DNA of 64,000 bases, from positions 150,295 to 214,294 of the forward strand of contig JBCNJP010000024.1 in assembly GCA_039602395.1 (NCBI GenBank). Reading direction: 5' to 3'. Below the pieces are notes generated by a model that saw nothing but the letters and a program-made list of their open reading frames with translations, was not told the origin of the DNA and did not search any database. The DNA comes from Deinandra increscens subsp. villosa (taxonomy: Eukaryota > Streptophyta > Magnoliopsida > Asterales > Asteraceae). Both the position numbers and the translations under genes were made by a program. Of this stretch, positions 45,168 through 55,983 are shown piece after piece (positions within the stretch are counted from its first letter, which is position 1; each line of letters begins with the position of its first letter).

Positions 45168-45254
45168 CACAACGGCTATATACCCAACGGCTGTATTTTA
45201 TAACGGCTATATACCCAACGGTTGTATTTTATAACTTTCTCCCCTATAAATAGG
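45168..45254 (+). promoter_or_regulatory. AACGG-repeat promoter with TATA box
   Basis: Two copies of a phrase with AACGGCTATATACCCAACGG followed by TGTATTTTATAAC (45172-45235), then the TATA box CCTATAAATAGGG at 45243-45255, some 30-40 bp before the ATG at 45287. The AACGG theme is shared with the promoter at 44299-44366. Confidence 0.55.
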
Positions 45255-45286
45255 GGTCATTTGTTTGATCTTGAACCACCCTGTAC

Positions 45287-45719
45287 ATGTCTGAAGATCC
45301 AAATTTTCTTTCAGTTCTTCACCAGTTTCACAACCTTGCTATGTCGTCCACACCTCCTAGAGATGTCCTTGAACCATGGACTCCACCTCCGGCAATGCTT
45401 CCGGCGCCTGGTTTTGTGCCACCGGTCGAACAGCCGCCACCACCACCTGTTATGCAGCCTCGACCTCCTGCCCCCCTGTTAATCGTCGTCCATATCCACC
45501 ACCCACTGTTGTTCGACCCCCCCCCCCCCCCCCCGTCCCCTCGTCGGAGTTGAAGAGGAGGATGAAGATGCCTGGAATGAAGCAAACAAAGAGGACATGG
45601 AGGTCCTTCGAGAGTACTGGGCGGAAGAACATAGTAGGTCTAAGGAGGTGGATGTCGAATCTGGAAACCGCTGGGCATCAGACAGTGACTCCGACTCAGC
45701 TTCAGACTGGTCTTATTAG
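45287..45719 (+). pseudogene. Pro-rich/acidic ORF inside the MULE, frame disturbed at C runs
   Basis: ATG at 45287 follows a TATA box. The first frame reads MSEDPNFLSVLHQF, then a Pro-rich stretch (PPPPPVMQPRPPAP). Two C runs (about 45471-45476 and the ~19-base run near 45518-45536) disturb the register; the frame between them reads VNRRPYPPPTVVRPPPP and the frame after reads EEEDEDAWNEANKEDMEVLR and ends SDSDSDSASDWSY with TAG at 45717-45719. A polyadenylation signal AATAAA follows at about 45821. Open frame usage on both sides and the gene-like surroundings suggest a real gene whose C runs slipped, or were miscalled. Function unknown. Confidence 0.45.
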
Positions 45720-46188
45720 CTGTTATGAGATTTCAAGTATTCTGTAGTGTTGGAGTCATAATGTTTTTCCTATTATTCTCTTGCGTTTGTAACGAATCTG
45801 GGTTGTCTTCCTGTTATCAATAAATATGTTTTTTTTTTAAACTTATGTGGATTTTTGGAACACTAAGAAATATGAATAAAAAACATAAAATACAAATTTA
45901 AAAACTTATATTCCAAAAATAAGTTAAAAATAAAATTATTTAAAAAAAATAAAAATAAACATCTAAGACTTCTCGGCTCCAAAAATAATCAAAATTTGAA
46001 AACGGTCGTTTTATACAAAACGACCCGACAAACATTCCCTAATCATCACCTAATCATTGCCATATAACGGTTTTAATATTTCCTTGGCTCGTTTCACCCA
46101 AAACGATCGTTCCGAGATCGTTTCACATGAAACGATCGTTCGGTTTGGGTGTTTTTAGTAAAAGACCTGGGTGTCTATAGCCGGACCC

Positions 46189-47082
46189 TTAAATTTAAAA
46201 TTTTAACTAGTTGAGTCCCAGTTTTTTCAAGTAAAGGTTTTGGTTATTAACCCAAACCATAATGAACCTCGTAATTCTTGGCTGGAATCGATTAGTTTCT
46301 TAAAAATGTAACCATGTATTCAAAGTTTTAATCAAATTCTTAACTTTTCATTTTTTTTAGCCTATGAAAAAAACGTTTATTAACCGAAAACCGAACTGAT
46401 GGTAAAAACCGAGAAAACAAAAAAAACCGAAACCGCATGGTTTTTAAAAATTTAAAAACCAAAATTTTGGTTTTAGTTTCGGTTTCGGCTAAAACCCGAA
46501 CCGTGGAGACCCCTATTTTGTAGCATTATAGCTCTTTCTTTGTCATTTTTTAATTTAATATATTTTTTTAATTTATATATTATTTTGGAACTAAAATCTA
46601 TGTGACTGACGTATCAAATCTGTTTATGAAGCATTCGGCTGAAGAATCCATTATGATTTGATTCAGAGACGCGGATTGTGATGATCGAGGCTTGCAAGTT
46701 TGGGCCGAATACATTTTCTGGAAAAGTCAATCATTCGGGTCAACGGTTAACATAAAAGTCAATGGAAGATCGGTTCAAGCGAATTAAGGTTTATATTAAT
46801 TAAATCAACTTTGATTTAATTAATATTTATGTTATTTGTTTTTTATTTGTAATTTGCTCATTAAATGTGTGTTTTGCTAGTTAGCGGGTTAGTGAGGCGC
46901 ATGAGCTCTCACTATAAATAAGAGTGTTAGCCCTCATTTGTTTGATGATGATTCTTTGAGAGTGAGTGAGCTACACCATCTAGAGAGAGATAGTGAGTTT
47001 CACATTGGTTTGAGCTCAACCCAATGTAACCGTGAATTTCCTATGACGAGTTTGTAAGCATTCGGTTCGTTGTAATCATTTG
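46189..47082. other. Intergenic DNA with a probable LTR fragment
   Basis: 46370-46510 has AACCGAAACCG-type decayed repeats. 46620-47082 reads like the 3' part of an LTR: TATA-like CACTATAAATAAGAG at about 46911, then CTTTGAGAGTGAGTGAGC and similar; it is interrupted at 47083 by element D. No coding sequence is attached. Confidence 0.4.
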
Positions 47083-48000
47083 TGTAGGTCCGGAAACAAC
47101 AACTAATCACGATATTTTAGTCACAAACGAGTGCGGAATCCGCGTTTATGATTGATTCAAGATAAGAGAAGAGAAGAAACACGAAGAATACAATGATTAA
47201 ACGTTAAGAACCTGATCTTGCACACAAGATGAACTTGTCGGGTACAAAACAGTAAATCGTAAACTAACTCCTCTCAAGATTACGATCGTAATCACTTGGC
47301 AGCTCTTGGAAATCGTAAACAGCCAACCCAAAACAAGGAGGTCTTGAGGGGTTTATATAGGCACCCCAATGGGTTTACTATTGGGCCTCTTGAGTCATAA
47401 ACCCAATAGTAAACTCAAGCCCAATAAAAAACTAGCCTACATACAATAACCAAACTAATCTACTAAACTAATGAAACCCTCTAAGCCCAGCCCAACATAT
47501 TTAATATTACAAGCCTCATAATCTAGCCTCTACAATCTTCCCCTAGGCTTGTGATATTAAATGTCTTTAATCTTTGAAATTATTCTTCTTGACTGGCTTG
47601 CATAGATGTTGATGAAGATTCTTTCCACAGAAATCTTCAGTGAGTTTCATGACGGGCACTTGGGCCTTCCTCTTGATCAGCATCAGCTTGAACTTCTTGA
47701 AATGAACAAGTTAATGAGATTGAGGATTCTCATTGACTTGCTTCTCATGAAGGAACAGGTTCTTGCTGAATCCTCGGTAACTGTCTTGAATCTCCAAAAG
47801 TTAGAGGTAAAATTTTGAAAACCTCCTAACTTTGGAGAACTTGATTGTTGATCTTGGATCTTCATGATCTCTAACTGCTCTCTGCATCATTTTCTTTATC
47901 AAAGATTGACTTGAAATCTTCAGCTTCCCCTAAACTTGTGAGCATTTTCTTTGAAAAAACTTTTGAAGCTTTTGGAAACTTGTAAAGACACCAACAACTT
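47083..48000 (-). mobile_element. Gag-only retrotransposon, element D (3' end, runs into the gap)
   Basis: LTR 47083-47534 (452-bp form, like element A) followed by the 3' non-coding region in the same order as in A, B and C up to 48000, where the run of N starts. The orientation is minus, so this is the 3' LTR; gag, leader and 5' LTR should lie in or beyond the gap, yet the far side of the gap is sulfotransferase. The left flank is ATTTG. Confidence 0.85.
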
Positions 48001-48500
48001 NNNNNNNNNNNNNNNNNNNNNNNNNNNNNNNNNNNNNNNNNNNNNNNNNNNNNNNNNNNNNNNNNNNNNNNNNNNNNNNNNNNNNNNNNNNNNNNNNNNN
48101 NNNNNNNNNNNNNNNNNNNNNNNNNNNNNNNNNNNNNNNNNNNNNNNNNNNNNNNNNNNNNNNNNNNNNNNNNNNNNNNNNNNNNNNNNNNNNNNNNNNN
48201 NNNNNNNNNNNNNNNNNNNNNNNNNNNNNNNNNNNNNNNNNNNNNNNNNNNNNNNNNNNNNNNNNNNNNNNNNNNNNNNNNNNNNNNNNNNNNNNNNNNN
48301 NNNNNNNNNNNNNNNNNNNNNNNNNNNNNNNNNNNNNNNNNNNNNNNNNNNNNNNNNNNNNNNNNNNNNNNNNNNNNNNNNNNNNNNNNNNNNNNNNNNN
48401 NNNNNNNNNNNNNNNNNNNNNNNNNNNNNNNNNNNNNNNNNNNNNNNNNNNNNNNNNNNNNNNNNNNNNNNNNNNNNNNNNNNNNNNNNNNNNNNNNNNN
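48001..48500. other. Assembly gap (500 N)
   Basis: Exactly 500 undetermined bases, a conventional placeholder, so the true distance is unknown. It lies between element D (about 0.9 kb visible of an expected 5.6-5.8 kb) and the sulfotransferase gene (about 190 of about 345 codons visible). Several kilobases are probably missing. Confidence 0.95.
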
Positions 48501-49073
48501 AAGAAACATCGAGACCAAAACATCTTTAGGGTTTCTACACATGTAAACTATACGACAACCATAGTCAAGAATAGATTGAGGCAATGAAGTGATCGGTGTG
48601 TGGGCCGCAAAGATACGTGTCGAATGTGGATCTACATAACTAGGAGTGTTTCTAAGAACTTCCATTTCAAGTTGGGGTAAACAATTATGAGGATTGGATA
48701 CAAGCAGAGGGTGAGTTGAAAGACCATCATTTTTATACCTGGTTCTATTTACCAAAGCAAACGTTAACGCCTTGAGCCACGTTGTACCCGATTTTGGTAG
48801 TGTGACCAAGTACATATCGTTTGGATGTGCTTTGAAAGTGTCTTGCAAGGCCATTGTGGCTTCAAGCGAGATTACACGTCCAGATTGATGCCAAAATCCT
48901 TGATACATGTAATGGTTTTCGGTTATCCAACCCGTCCCCTTTGGAAGTGTAGCAATCTTGTCTTTGTATCTTTCGAATATGGAGGCCTTATTTGCCTTCT
49001 CTTCATCTTCTTCACTACATTTAGCTATAGAAGAAGAAAGAGGTAGAGTGGAAGCAATACGAGAAGTAGACAT
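48501..49073 (-). CDS. Cytosolic sulfotransferase, N-terminal half before the gap
   Basis: Paralogue of the gene at 27890-28936, same strand, colinear without gaps over the 190 visible residues. It starts MSTSRIASTLPLSSSIAKC at the ATG complement 49071-49073. PAPS loop PKSGTTWLKAL at 93-103; His in FAAHTPI at 158, the catalytic position; CRNPKDVLVSMF at 179-190 at the gap edge. The last visible codon is Leu where the paralogue has His. The second half, including the GxxGDWxxxxT motif, is not visible, so it cannot be said whether the gene is intact or was cut by element D. The first 60 bp upstream resemble the paralogue's leader (TTCTTATT then TAGACC). Confidence 0.85.
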
Positions 49074-49380
49074 TTTATGATGGTTTGTATGGAATCACAA
49101 CACTTTCTTCTTATTTGTAGACCAAAATACCTTCCTTTTACTCTTTTTTTTTTATTGGATTTTACAATATTCGACACATGGTTATAAGGACATCATTTTA
49201 TATTAGATTTTCCTTCTTTTTTTAATAGCTAGAATTTATATAAATATATCCTAACGGTTTAGAAATTCCAATACTACCTAAACCTCAACATCCATTTTAC
49301 TTTTTAATTGTTTTACAATAACTGACACATATATGGTTGTTAGGACATCAATTATATTAGATTTTCCCCTTTTTTGTGAT
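49074..49380. other. Sulfotransferase upstream region
   Basis: AT-rich, with two related phrases containing GACACAT(n)GGTT and GGACATCA (about 49170-49195 and 49323-49345). No gene. It ends where the Helitron-type element begins. Confidence 0.5.
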
Positions 49381-49570
49381 AGCCGGATTTAATATCTATC
49401 TATATACTATATAAAAGAAAAGATGAATGCTGATGTGGCATCACCACAACCCTCCTCAGCATCATTTTCCCGCCTAGCCGGATTTAATATCTATCTATAT
49501 ACTATATAAAAGAAACGATGAATGCTGATGTGGCATCACCACAACCCTCCTCAGCATCATTTTCCCGCCT
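49381..49570. repeat. 95-bp tandem duplication spanning the Helitron 5' end
   Basis: Units 49381-49475 and 49476-49570 start AGCCGGATTTAATATC and differ at one position (AAAGATG versus AACGATG). Each unit contains the Helitron-like start TCTATCTATATACTATATAA and 14 bp of sequence to its left, so the host/element boundary itself is duplicated. Confidence 0.85.
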
Positions 49571-49760
49571 AAATCACTCCCCCTATCAAAACACACGGAC
49601 CCTCTGGATAACCCGACCCAAAAATCATCGTCATCGTCCGTATTAGGTAAAAACCCTAATGCGCCTCATTCCCCTCATTCACGCACAAAAATTCTCCCCT
49701 TCTTCAGCAGATCTGATGGAACAAAAGCAGCCATCATCATCTTCGACCATCTTGCAAAAT

Positions 49761-49869
49761 CTTATTAGGGCTGCGATTTGAAAGAACAAAATCTTATAAC
49801 CCTAATCATCGATCCAAATTCATCTGCCGGCGATTCACAGATTCGTCTTCAATCTCTCGCGATTCCAAA
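49761..49869. repeat. 109-bp direct repeat, left copy, flanking element C
   Basis: Helitron sequence beginning CTTATTAGGGCTGCGATTTG and ending GATTCCAAA, repeated without visible difference at 56413-56521. Between the two copies lies the entire insert. Confidence 0.9.
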
Positions 49870-49875
49870 GGATAT

Positions 49876-50460
49876 CTGTCTCTAACTGTGAAGAACTTGA
49901 TTGTTGATTTTCAAATTTCATGATCTCTGACTGCTCTCTGTATCATTTTCTTTTTCAAAGAATTGAATTGAGATCTTCAGCTTCCCCTAAACTTGTGGGC
50001 ATTTTCTTTGAAAAACTTTTGACATTTTTGGATACTTGTAAAGACACCAACAACTTCCCCTGAACAATTGCTTTTCAGATGGAAGTCTTGACCGGCTGGT
50101 TCTTTAACTTTGAGCAGCAGCAGCATCTTTCTATCATCAACCTGTCTGACACACATTTAAAAAAAATACTCCACCAGACATTTGATGACTGGTCTTTGGG
50201 TTAGAAGGTAATTATCATCAGTTCAGATGATTCAAATTAATATTATTTTAACCAAAAACCCTAATATAGATTACGGGTTTTCTATAAAACTTCCCCTGAA
50301 CCCAAAGACCTCTAAAGACTTCCCCTTAGCTGATTACTTCCCCTCAGCTAAGGACTTCCCCTGAGATAATACATATCATCCTCGAGTTCCCTTCGGATAC
50401 TATGTATTATGGAAGTCTTTTCATTAGATAATAAGTATCATCCTCGAGTTCCCTTCGGAT
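49876..50460 (-). repeat. 585-bp inverted copy of the 3' region of element C
   Basis: Reverse complement of 55153-55737, same length, no difference noticed. It joins a six-base filler (49870-49875) on the left and the LTR at its 49th base on the right. It ends inside the hairpin repeat unit. Confidence 0.88.
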
Positions 50461-50841
50461 GCTTAGAGGGTTTTATTAGATTAGTAGGCTAGTTTTATTA
50501 TGTTTAGGCTAGTTTACTATTAGATTGGGCATGGGCTTGGGTTTATGATTGGGCTTATTGGGTTTATGATTAGCCCATTAGGTTGTAAGAGGTGGTATAA
50601 ATACCACCTCATGTTTATGATTAACGAAGCTTTGGGGATTTGCTGTTTACGATTTTGGTGCTCTTTCACGTTTACGATCAACCTTCATCGCTTCGAATAG
50701 TAGCTGATTTCCACTCAAGACTTCATCTTTCTTAAAGATCTAGTCTATTCTTCTACTATTTTCTTGAATCGATCATTCACGAGGATTCCGCACTCGTGTT
50801 TGATTAGTATATCGTGTATTGGGGAGATTTCAGGACCTACA
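50461..50841 (+). repeat. 5' LTR of element C, lacking 48 bp
   Basis: Corresponds to 56032-56412 of the complete 3' LTR, 381 bp, no difference seen. It keeps the TATA-like GGTATAAATACCACC (about 50593-50607), so the promoter survives; the lost part is only the start of U3. Confidence 0.88.
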
Positions 50842-51588
50842 ATTGGTATCAGAGCCAAGAAACCTTGTTTCGAGGCTCTCACGATATTGATTCAAGAGTA
50901 TTTCTGGGTTTTAGTTCGAGATTTGGAGGTTTCGAGAGGTTTTTCGGCGTTTACGAGTCTGCAAGCTGCTGTGTTCTTCGTTTTTCTGGGTTTTTGGGTG
51001 TTCACGACTGAGTTGTGCTTGAAGATTGGTGGTTTACGACCCGACAAGAAAGTGTCTACGACTGTACTTGGTCTTGTACTGGCGTTTACGATTTTGCAAG
51101 TCGTAAAAGGGTGTTTACGATTTTTTTGAATCGGAATCAAGTGATTACGACTCCGGCGGTCGTAATCGAAAATCGTAATTAGTGTTTACGACTGTTTGAG
51201 GCGGTGGAGGTGTTTACGATCGATCCATCTGTCAAAAATCGTAAACGGGTGTTTACGATCGGAAATAGAGTTTACGATCGGAAACAAGGTTTTGCGGCAA
51301 AAAGTCACTTTTTCTCACTTTCACGGAAACGGGCGTATCTTTTGACTCGTTTGGAGTTAGAAGCTCAAATTTTTACACGACGTTCGTGACAACAAGCCCC
51401 AGAATTACCCCAGCCTTTAGGCCAGGGGAGCTCATTTGGACCCCCAAATTCCACTCCGAAGGCCTCCGTTTTTCAGTTTTAAGTTTTTGATACTATTTTT
51501 TTGAATAGTGTTTTTGTCGTTTTTGCCACTTTTGCCGTTTTTGCAGATTTTTAAAGATTTAAAGAAGCTGCATATCTAAAGAAAGAAA
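50842..51588 (+). other. PBS and leader of element C
   Basis: TGGTATCAGAGCC at 50844-50856 is the primer site for initiator tRNA-Met. The following 450 bp carry about ten GTTTACGA motifs (the complement of TCGTAAAC), then a GC-richer part shared with the leader of element A (14520-14700), including a phrase with GGCCTCCGTTTT. Confidence 0.8.
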
Positions 51589-53562
51589 ATGACTTCGGTT
51601 GAGAACAAGGATGATTTTGAAGCTGAAATTGACAATACTGAGATATGCCCCAATCCCACCTGTGCTCGTATAATTCCTGGACTTAGGCATATTTGTAAAA
51701 ATTATCAGTTAGAATTATTTGAGATAAAGTGCGAGAGGAGTTCTTTTAAGGGAAGATGGCAAAAGAGTGAGGAGAAGGTAAAAGCTCAGAAGCTAGACAT
51801 TGAGAAATATCGGCAGCTAGCAACGGAGAAGACTATCTTACATGATCGGGCTAGAATTGAGATATCTGAGCTTACACAGAAATTAAATGAACTGCAACAA
51901 AAATTTGATGAGCTGCAGGTCAAGTTTGATTGCAATCAGGAAAGAAATCAGCGAATGCTCGATGCTGGAAAAGAATTGTCACATGCTGTTGTGACTGGTC
52001 AAGTTGGGAAACACACACCTGGATTTGGATCAGAAAAAACTGATAAGGCCTTGGCTGCAAACAACATTATTCCTCCACCAGTTCCCAGAGACATTATAGG
52101 AATACTTCTTAGTGAGGATCAAGTTGAACGAACCAAGTCAGATTATAAAGAAGCTGCCCCTCCTATTGATAGTGTCTTGGTTGGAACTACACCATTGACT
52201 CAAGAGGAAATAGACAACGAGGCAAACATGACATATGGTGAAGGGAGAATAAAGGATATATCAGAAAATGATGCTGAGTGCCGAGAATACAACAGGTGTC
52301 ATAACTCCAAGTCTGATGAAGCTGGGGTAGAGTTGAAACCATACCCTAAAATTGAAACCCCATGCTTGAAAGTAATTGACAAAGTTCAAAGGGAAAAGGT
52401 GATCTTGACGACACGGCCTGGGGGGAAGATCTTTATGACATCTGGATCTATGTTTGACCAAGAACCAGATGTTGGGTATGACTTACCGTCCTTCTCCTCC
52501 AAGTTCAAGGGACTAACTGATGGAGTGATCAGTGAAGCCAAAGTTGAGAAGCCAAAGATCACCATCAAGCATCCGAGTGTGAAGCCAACAGCTGGAGTGA
52601 AGAATGAAAAACTCAAGGGAGTAGCTGTGTCTCCCATTTCTTCAGTTGGATCATGCAGTTGCTGTTGTAATTGTAAGGATGGTGCTTCAACGTCAAAGAA
52701 TCAAGGAAGCGCAAAGACTGTAAAGACAGGTTCGACACAGGCTTCGAGGAACCAGCCAAGAGTCAAATCTTGGATCAGCAAATCGGACCAAAGAAGCAGA
52801 CACAGAGGCAAACCAGCTCCATATCAGCCACCAAAGACGAATGGGTACACGTCTGACTTCTATCTAAAGAAGCAGACTTGCTTTAATTGTGGCATCGCTG
52901 GTCATATTGCTAGAAACTGCCTGTATCGCCCCTATGAACCCTATTATCCGAAAACTCAAAGGGTTTCATCTCAGGAGTCTGTGACGTCTAAGCCGATGAT
53001 GGTGCAGAAACCTAAGGCAATGAAGACTGTTACTCTTAAGGATAAACCCTCTGATCAACATTGGGGCGTTGCCAAAGCTGAAAGAAAATCTTCAAATCAA
53101 ATCAACAGCTTTCCAAGTTACCAAAACTTTCAGAAAAAGGTGATGAAACCATTTTCAAAACAACCAAGGTCTGAAAAACCCAAAGTTACCCCTCCCAAGG
53201 TAACTAAAACTGTTTTAAAAAATGAAACTAAAATGAAGAAGGTTGAAATACCTAAAGTCACAGCTCCAAAGGTGGCTAAAACAAAAACTGTTTTGAAAAA
53301 TGAAACTAAAACGAAGAAGGTTGAAATACCTAAAGTCACTACTCCGAAAGTGATTAAAACAAATGTTAAATCACCTGGAACTTGGAAGCCTAAAAGTCAA
53401 AGCAGCTCCCATCCCAACTTCCTGATTTCTCAAAGGGGATGTTTTTACAAGAAGTATCATTTATTGATTCCTCAGGTGTACCCAGAAAAACAATGGCCTG
53501 GGTACCACTGGCTAACTAATCTCTCACTCTGTGCAGGAACGATCATGGAGGATTATCACTAA
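51589..53562 (+). CDS. Gag-like protein of element C, 657 residues
   Basis: Open frame from the ATG at 51589 (MTSVENKDDFEAEIDN). Same layout as element B gag: ICPNPTCARIIPGL, coiled coil at about 55-130, zinc knuckle CFNCGIAGHIARNC at about residues 430-443, Lys-rich C-terminus. Differences from B: a short segment just before the knuckle (VKSWISKSDQRSRHR) is read in another register through compensating indels; a 24-residue Lys-rich unit beginning KTVLKNETK is duplicated near 53214-53345; and the last 60 residues are in a different frame (ending MEDYH), a tail shared with element A. The frame is therefore open but its C-terminal part is probably not the ancestral one. Confidence 0.8.
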   Translation: MTSVENKDDFEAEIDNTEICPNPTCARIIPGLRHICKNYQLELFEIKCERSSFKGRWQKSEEKVKAQKLDIEKYRQLATEKTILHDRARIEISELTQKLNELQQKFDELQVKFDCNQERNQRMLDAGKELSHAVVTGQVGKHTPGFGSEKTDKALAANNIIPPPVPRDIIGILLSEDQVERTKSDYKEAAPPIDSVLVGTTPLTQEEIDNEANMTYGEGRIKDISENDAECREYNRCHNSKSDEAGVELKPYPKIETPCLKVIDKVQREKVILTTRPGGKIFMTSGSMFDQEPDVGYDLPSFSSKFKGLTDGVISEAKVEKPKITIKHPSVKPTAGVKNEKLKGVAVSPISSVGSCSCCCNCKDGASTSKNQGSAKTVKTGSTQASRNQPRVKSWISKSDQRSRHRGKPAPYQPPKTNGYTSDFYLKKQTCFNCGIAGHIARNCLYRPYEPYYPKTQRVSSQESVTSKPMMVQKPKAMKTVTLKDKPSDQHWGVAKAERKSSNQINSFPSYQNFQKKVMKPFSKQPRSEKPKVTPPKVTKTVLKNETKMKKVEIPKVTAPKVAKTKTVLKNETKTKKVEIPKVTTPKVIKTNVKSPGTWKPKSQSSSHPNFLISQRGCFYKKYHLLIPQVYPEKQWPGYHWLTNLSLCAGTIMEDYH

Positions 53563-55983
53563 CGTTTTTCTTACTAATTTGTTTGTTGATAAGTGATTGT
53601 TCCAGGCACAGTTTAGGAGACGTATCTTCATGTTAGGTCAAGTAATCTATAAATGGAGGATATGTCTCATTGAGAGGTAAAAGGTAAAAGGTCAAAATCA
53701 GCACGAAAGGTACTGTTCTTAACTTGGTTGTGTGAATGAAGCAGCAAAGGGTGTTTTGAGTCAAACCAAATTTCCTAAAATTTTCAATTAATTGATTAAG
53801 TGGTTGACTTCAAACGGAATGAAGTGTGCATGTCATGAAACCCTATTTTCTAAAAAATTTTCAAATCAATACTTTGAAAGTTAGCTTGGCCAGATGTGTG
53901 TAAAGTCATTTAATTTTGTGTTTTTCTTTTAAGTGTGTTTGTGTGTTTTGTTTTTTTGTTTAAAAAAAAAAAAAAAAAAAAATGATGTTCACAAGATTGT
54001 GACATTAAAAATCAAAAAGCAAGGGGAAGAAATGTAAAAATGAAGAAAAAGTTGACCCCTCAAAAATAGTGTGCTTTTCAATTTTTAATTGTTTGTGTCT
54101 TGTTTCTGAGAAGTTTAGGGGAAGTAAAATGAATGTCTGAGTTGGAGATGGCTGACACGCGTAAGGCGGAAGTGAAAGGCAAGCTCCACGGTGATATGCT
54201 AGGTAGGCTCGACCTAATCGTATGACCACCAATGTAAGTGCAATGAACTTAAAAGATATATATGTTTAGTTTCCCATCTCAGTTTGCATGGTTTAAAAGA
54301 CTGAGTCCCGGCAAAAATGGGTTGAGAGTGGTAATTATACCTAGTATTCACTCTCTCACACGCCATGTCTCTGCTGTCATGACTACACCACATAATAAAA
54401 AGAAAAGAAAAAGAAAAGAAAAAGAAAAGAAAAAGAAATGAAAAAGAAATTAAAAAAAAAAAATTGAATAAAAAAAAAAAAAAAAAAATGAAAAACAATC
54501 ACTCAGTTGGTCTTCTTTGCGTGCTTAGCGGCCGACCTGATCACCAACTGATGGTTAATGAAAATAAGTGGTAGTCATAGCGGTGTTGCATGGTTCCTTA
54601 AGTTGGGGGTTTGTGAATCCTCAATAAACTCTGAGGTTGGGTAGGTTTTGCTGTGTACGCTTGGGTGTGGGGACAATTAAACATGACGGTAATATTGTAC
54701 AATATTAAGCATGACGCATTCGGTTGGGATTAAACGGGTTTGAGTTTAAAGCGGACAAACATACCGGCAATCACCGGGACTAGTCGAGTAACTGAAGCTG
54801 AAAAGGGTTCCTCAGTCAGATTCATATGGTTTGATCCCTTGTAAACTTTCTCATGTTTTATATTGGTAAGTAGTTGTTTAGTTTTATCTTTTGTGTGTGA
54901 GTCGTTAAGTTCCTTTTTATGTGTTTTCGTCTTGGCCAGGTTGATTTGAGAAGTCAAAATGTGGTTTTCATGGGTCTTAATGCATGACAATGTGCCCCCG
55001 ACAGATCTTGCCAAATTTTTAGGGGAAGGAGTATGGGATAATAAGTATTATCCGAAGGGAACTCGAGGATGATACTTATTATCTAATGGAAAAGACTTCC
55101 TCCGTCAGATCTTGACAAATTTTTAGGGGAAGGAGAGGGGATAATAAGTATTATCCGAAGGGAACTCGAGGATGATACTTATTATCTAATGAAAAGACTT
55201 CCATAATACATAGTATCCGAAGGGAACTCGAGGATGATATGTATTATCTCAGGGGAAGTCCTTAGCTGAGGGGAAGTAATCAGCTAAGGGGAAGTCTTTA
55301 GAGGTCTTTGGGTTCAGGGGAAGTTTTATAGAAAACCCGTAATCTATATTAGGGTTTTTGGTTAAAATAATATTAATTTGAATCATCTGAACTGATGATA
55401 ATTACCTTCTAACCCAAAGACCAGTCATCAAATGTCTGGTGGAGTATTTTTTTTAAATGTGTGTCAGACAGGTTGATGATAGAAAGATGCTGCTGCTGCT
55501 CAAAGTTAAAGAACCAGCCGGTCAAGACTTCCATCTGAAAAGCAATTGTTCAGGGGAAGTTGTTGGTGTCTTTACAAGTATCCAAAAATGTCAAAAGTTT
55601 TTCAAAGAAAATGCCCACAAGTTTAGGGGAAGCTGAAGATCTCAATTCAATTCTTTGAAAAAGAAAATGATACAGAGAGCAGTCAGAGATCATGAAATTT
55701 GAAAATCAACAATCAAGTTCTTCACAGTTAGAGACAGTTACCGAAGATTCAGCTAGAACCAGTTCTTTCAAAAGAAGCAAGTCATTGAGAATCCTCCATC
55801 TCATTAACTTGTTCATTTCAAGAAGTTCGAGCTGTTGCTGATCAAGAGAAAGTCCCAAGTGCCCGTCAAGAAACCCATTGAAGATTTCTGCGGAAAGAAT
55901 CTTCATCAGCATCTATGCCAGCCAGTCAAGAAGAAGAATTTCAAAGATCGAAGACATTTAATATCACAAGCCTAGGGGAAGAT
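53563..55983 (+). other. 3' non-coding region of element C
   Basis: No pol domains. It contains poly-A at 53961-53981, an A-rich tract at 54400-54490, two units of the 103-bp hairpin repeat (about 55018-55195) and blocks rich in AGGGGAAG. It ends in the likely polypurine tract CTAGGGGAAGAT before the LTR. Confidence 0.7.

Larger units (their letters stand above)
41793..46188 (+). mobile_element. Mutator-like element with transposase and two further ORFs
   Basis: 4396 bp. The ends are an inverted repeat of roughly 100 bp: left GAGTCCTTATAAAGACACCC..., right the inverse of GGGTCCGGCTATAGACACCC..., both continuing through ACTAAAAACACCCAAA and several CGATCGTTTCA motifs. An 8-bp direct repeat TTAAATTT (41785-41792, 46189-46196) flanks it; with one mismatch it extends to 9 bp. 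Inside: a damaged MURA-type transposase (plus), a proline-rich ORF (minus, convergent with the transposase), a captured host-gene fragment (minus) and a third ORF (plus) with its own TATA box and polyadenylation signal. The arms have diverged, so it is not a recent insertion. Confidence 0.88.
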
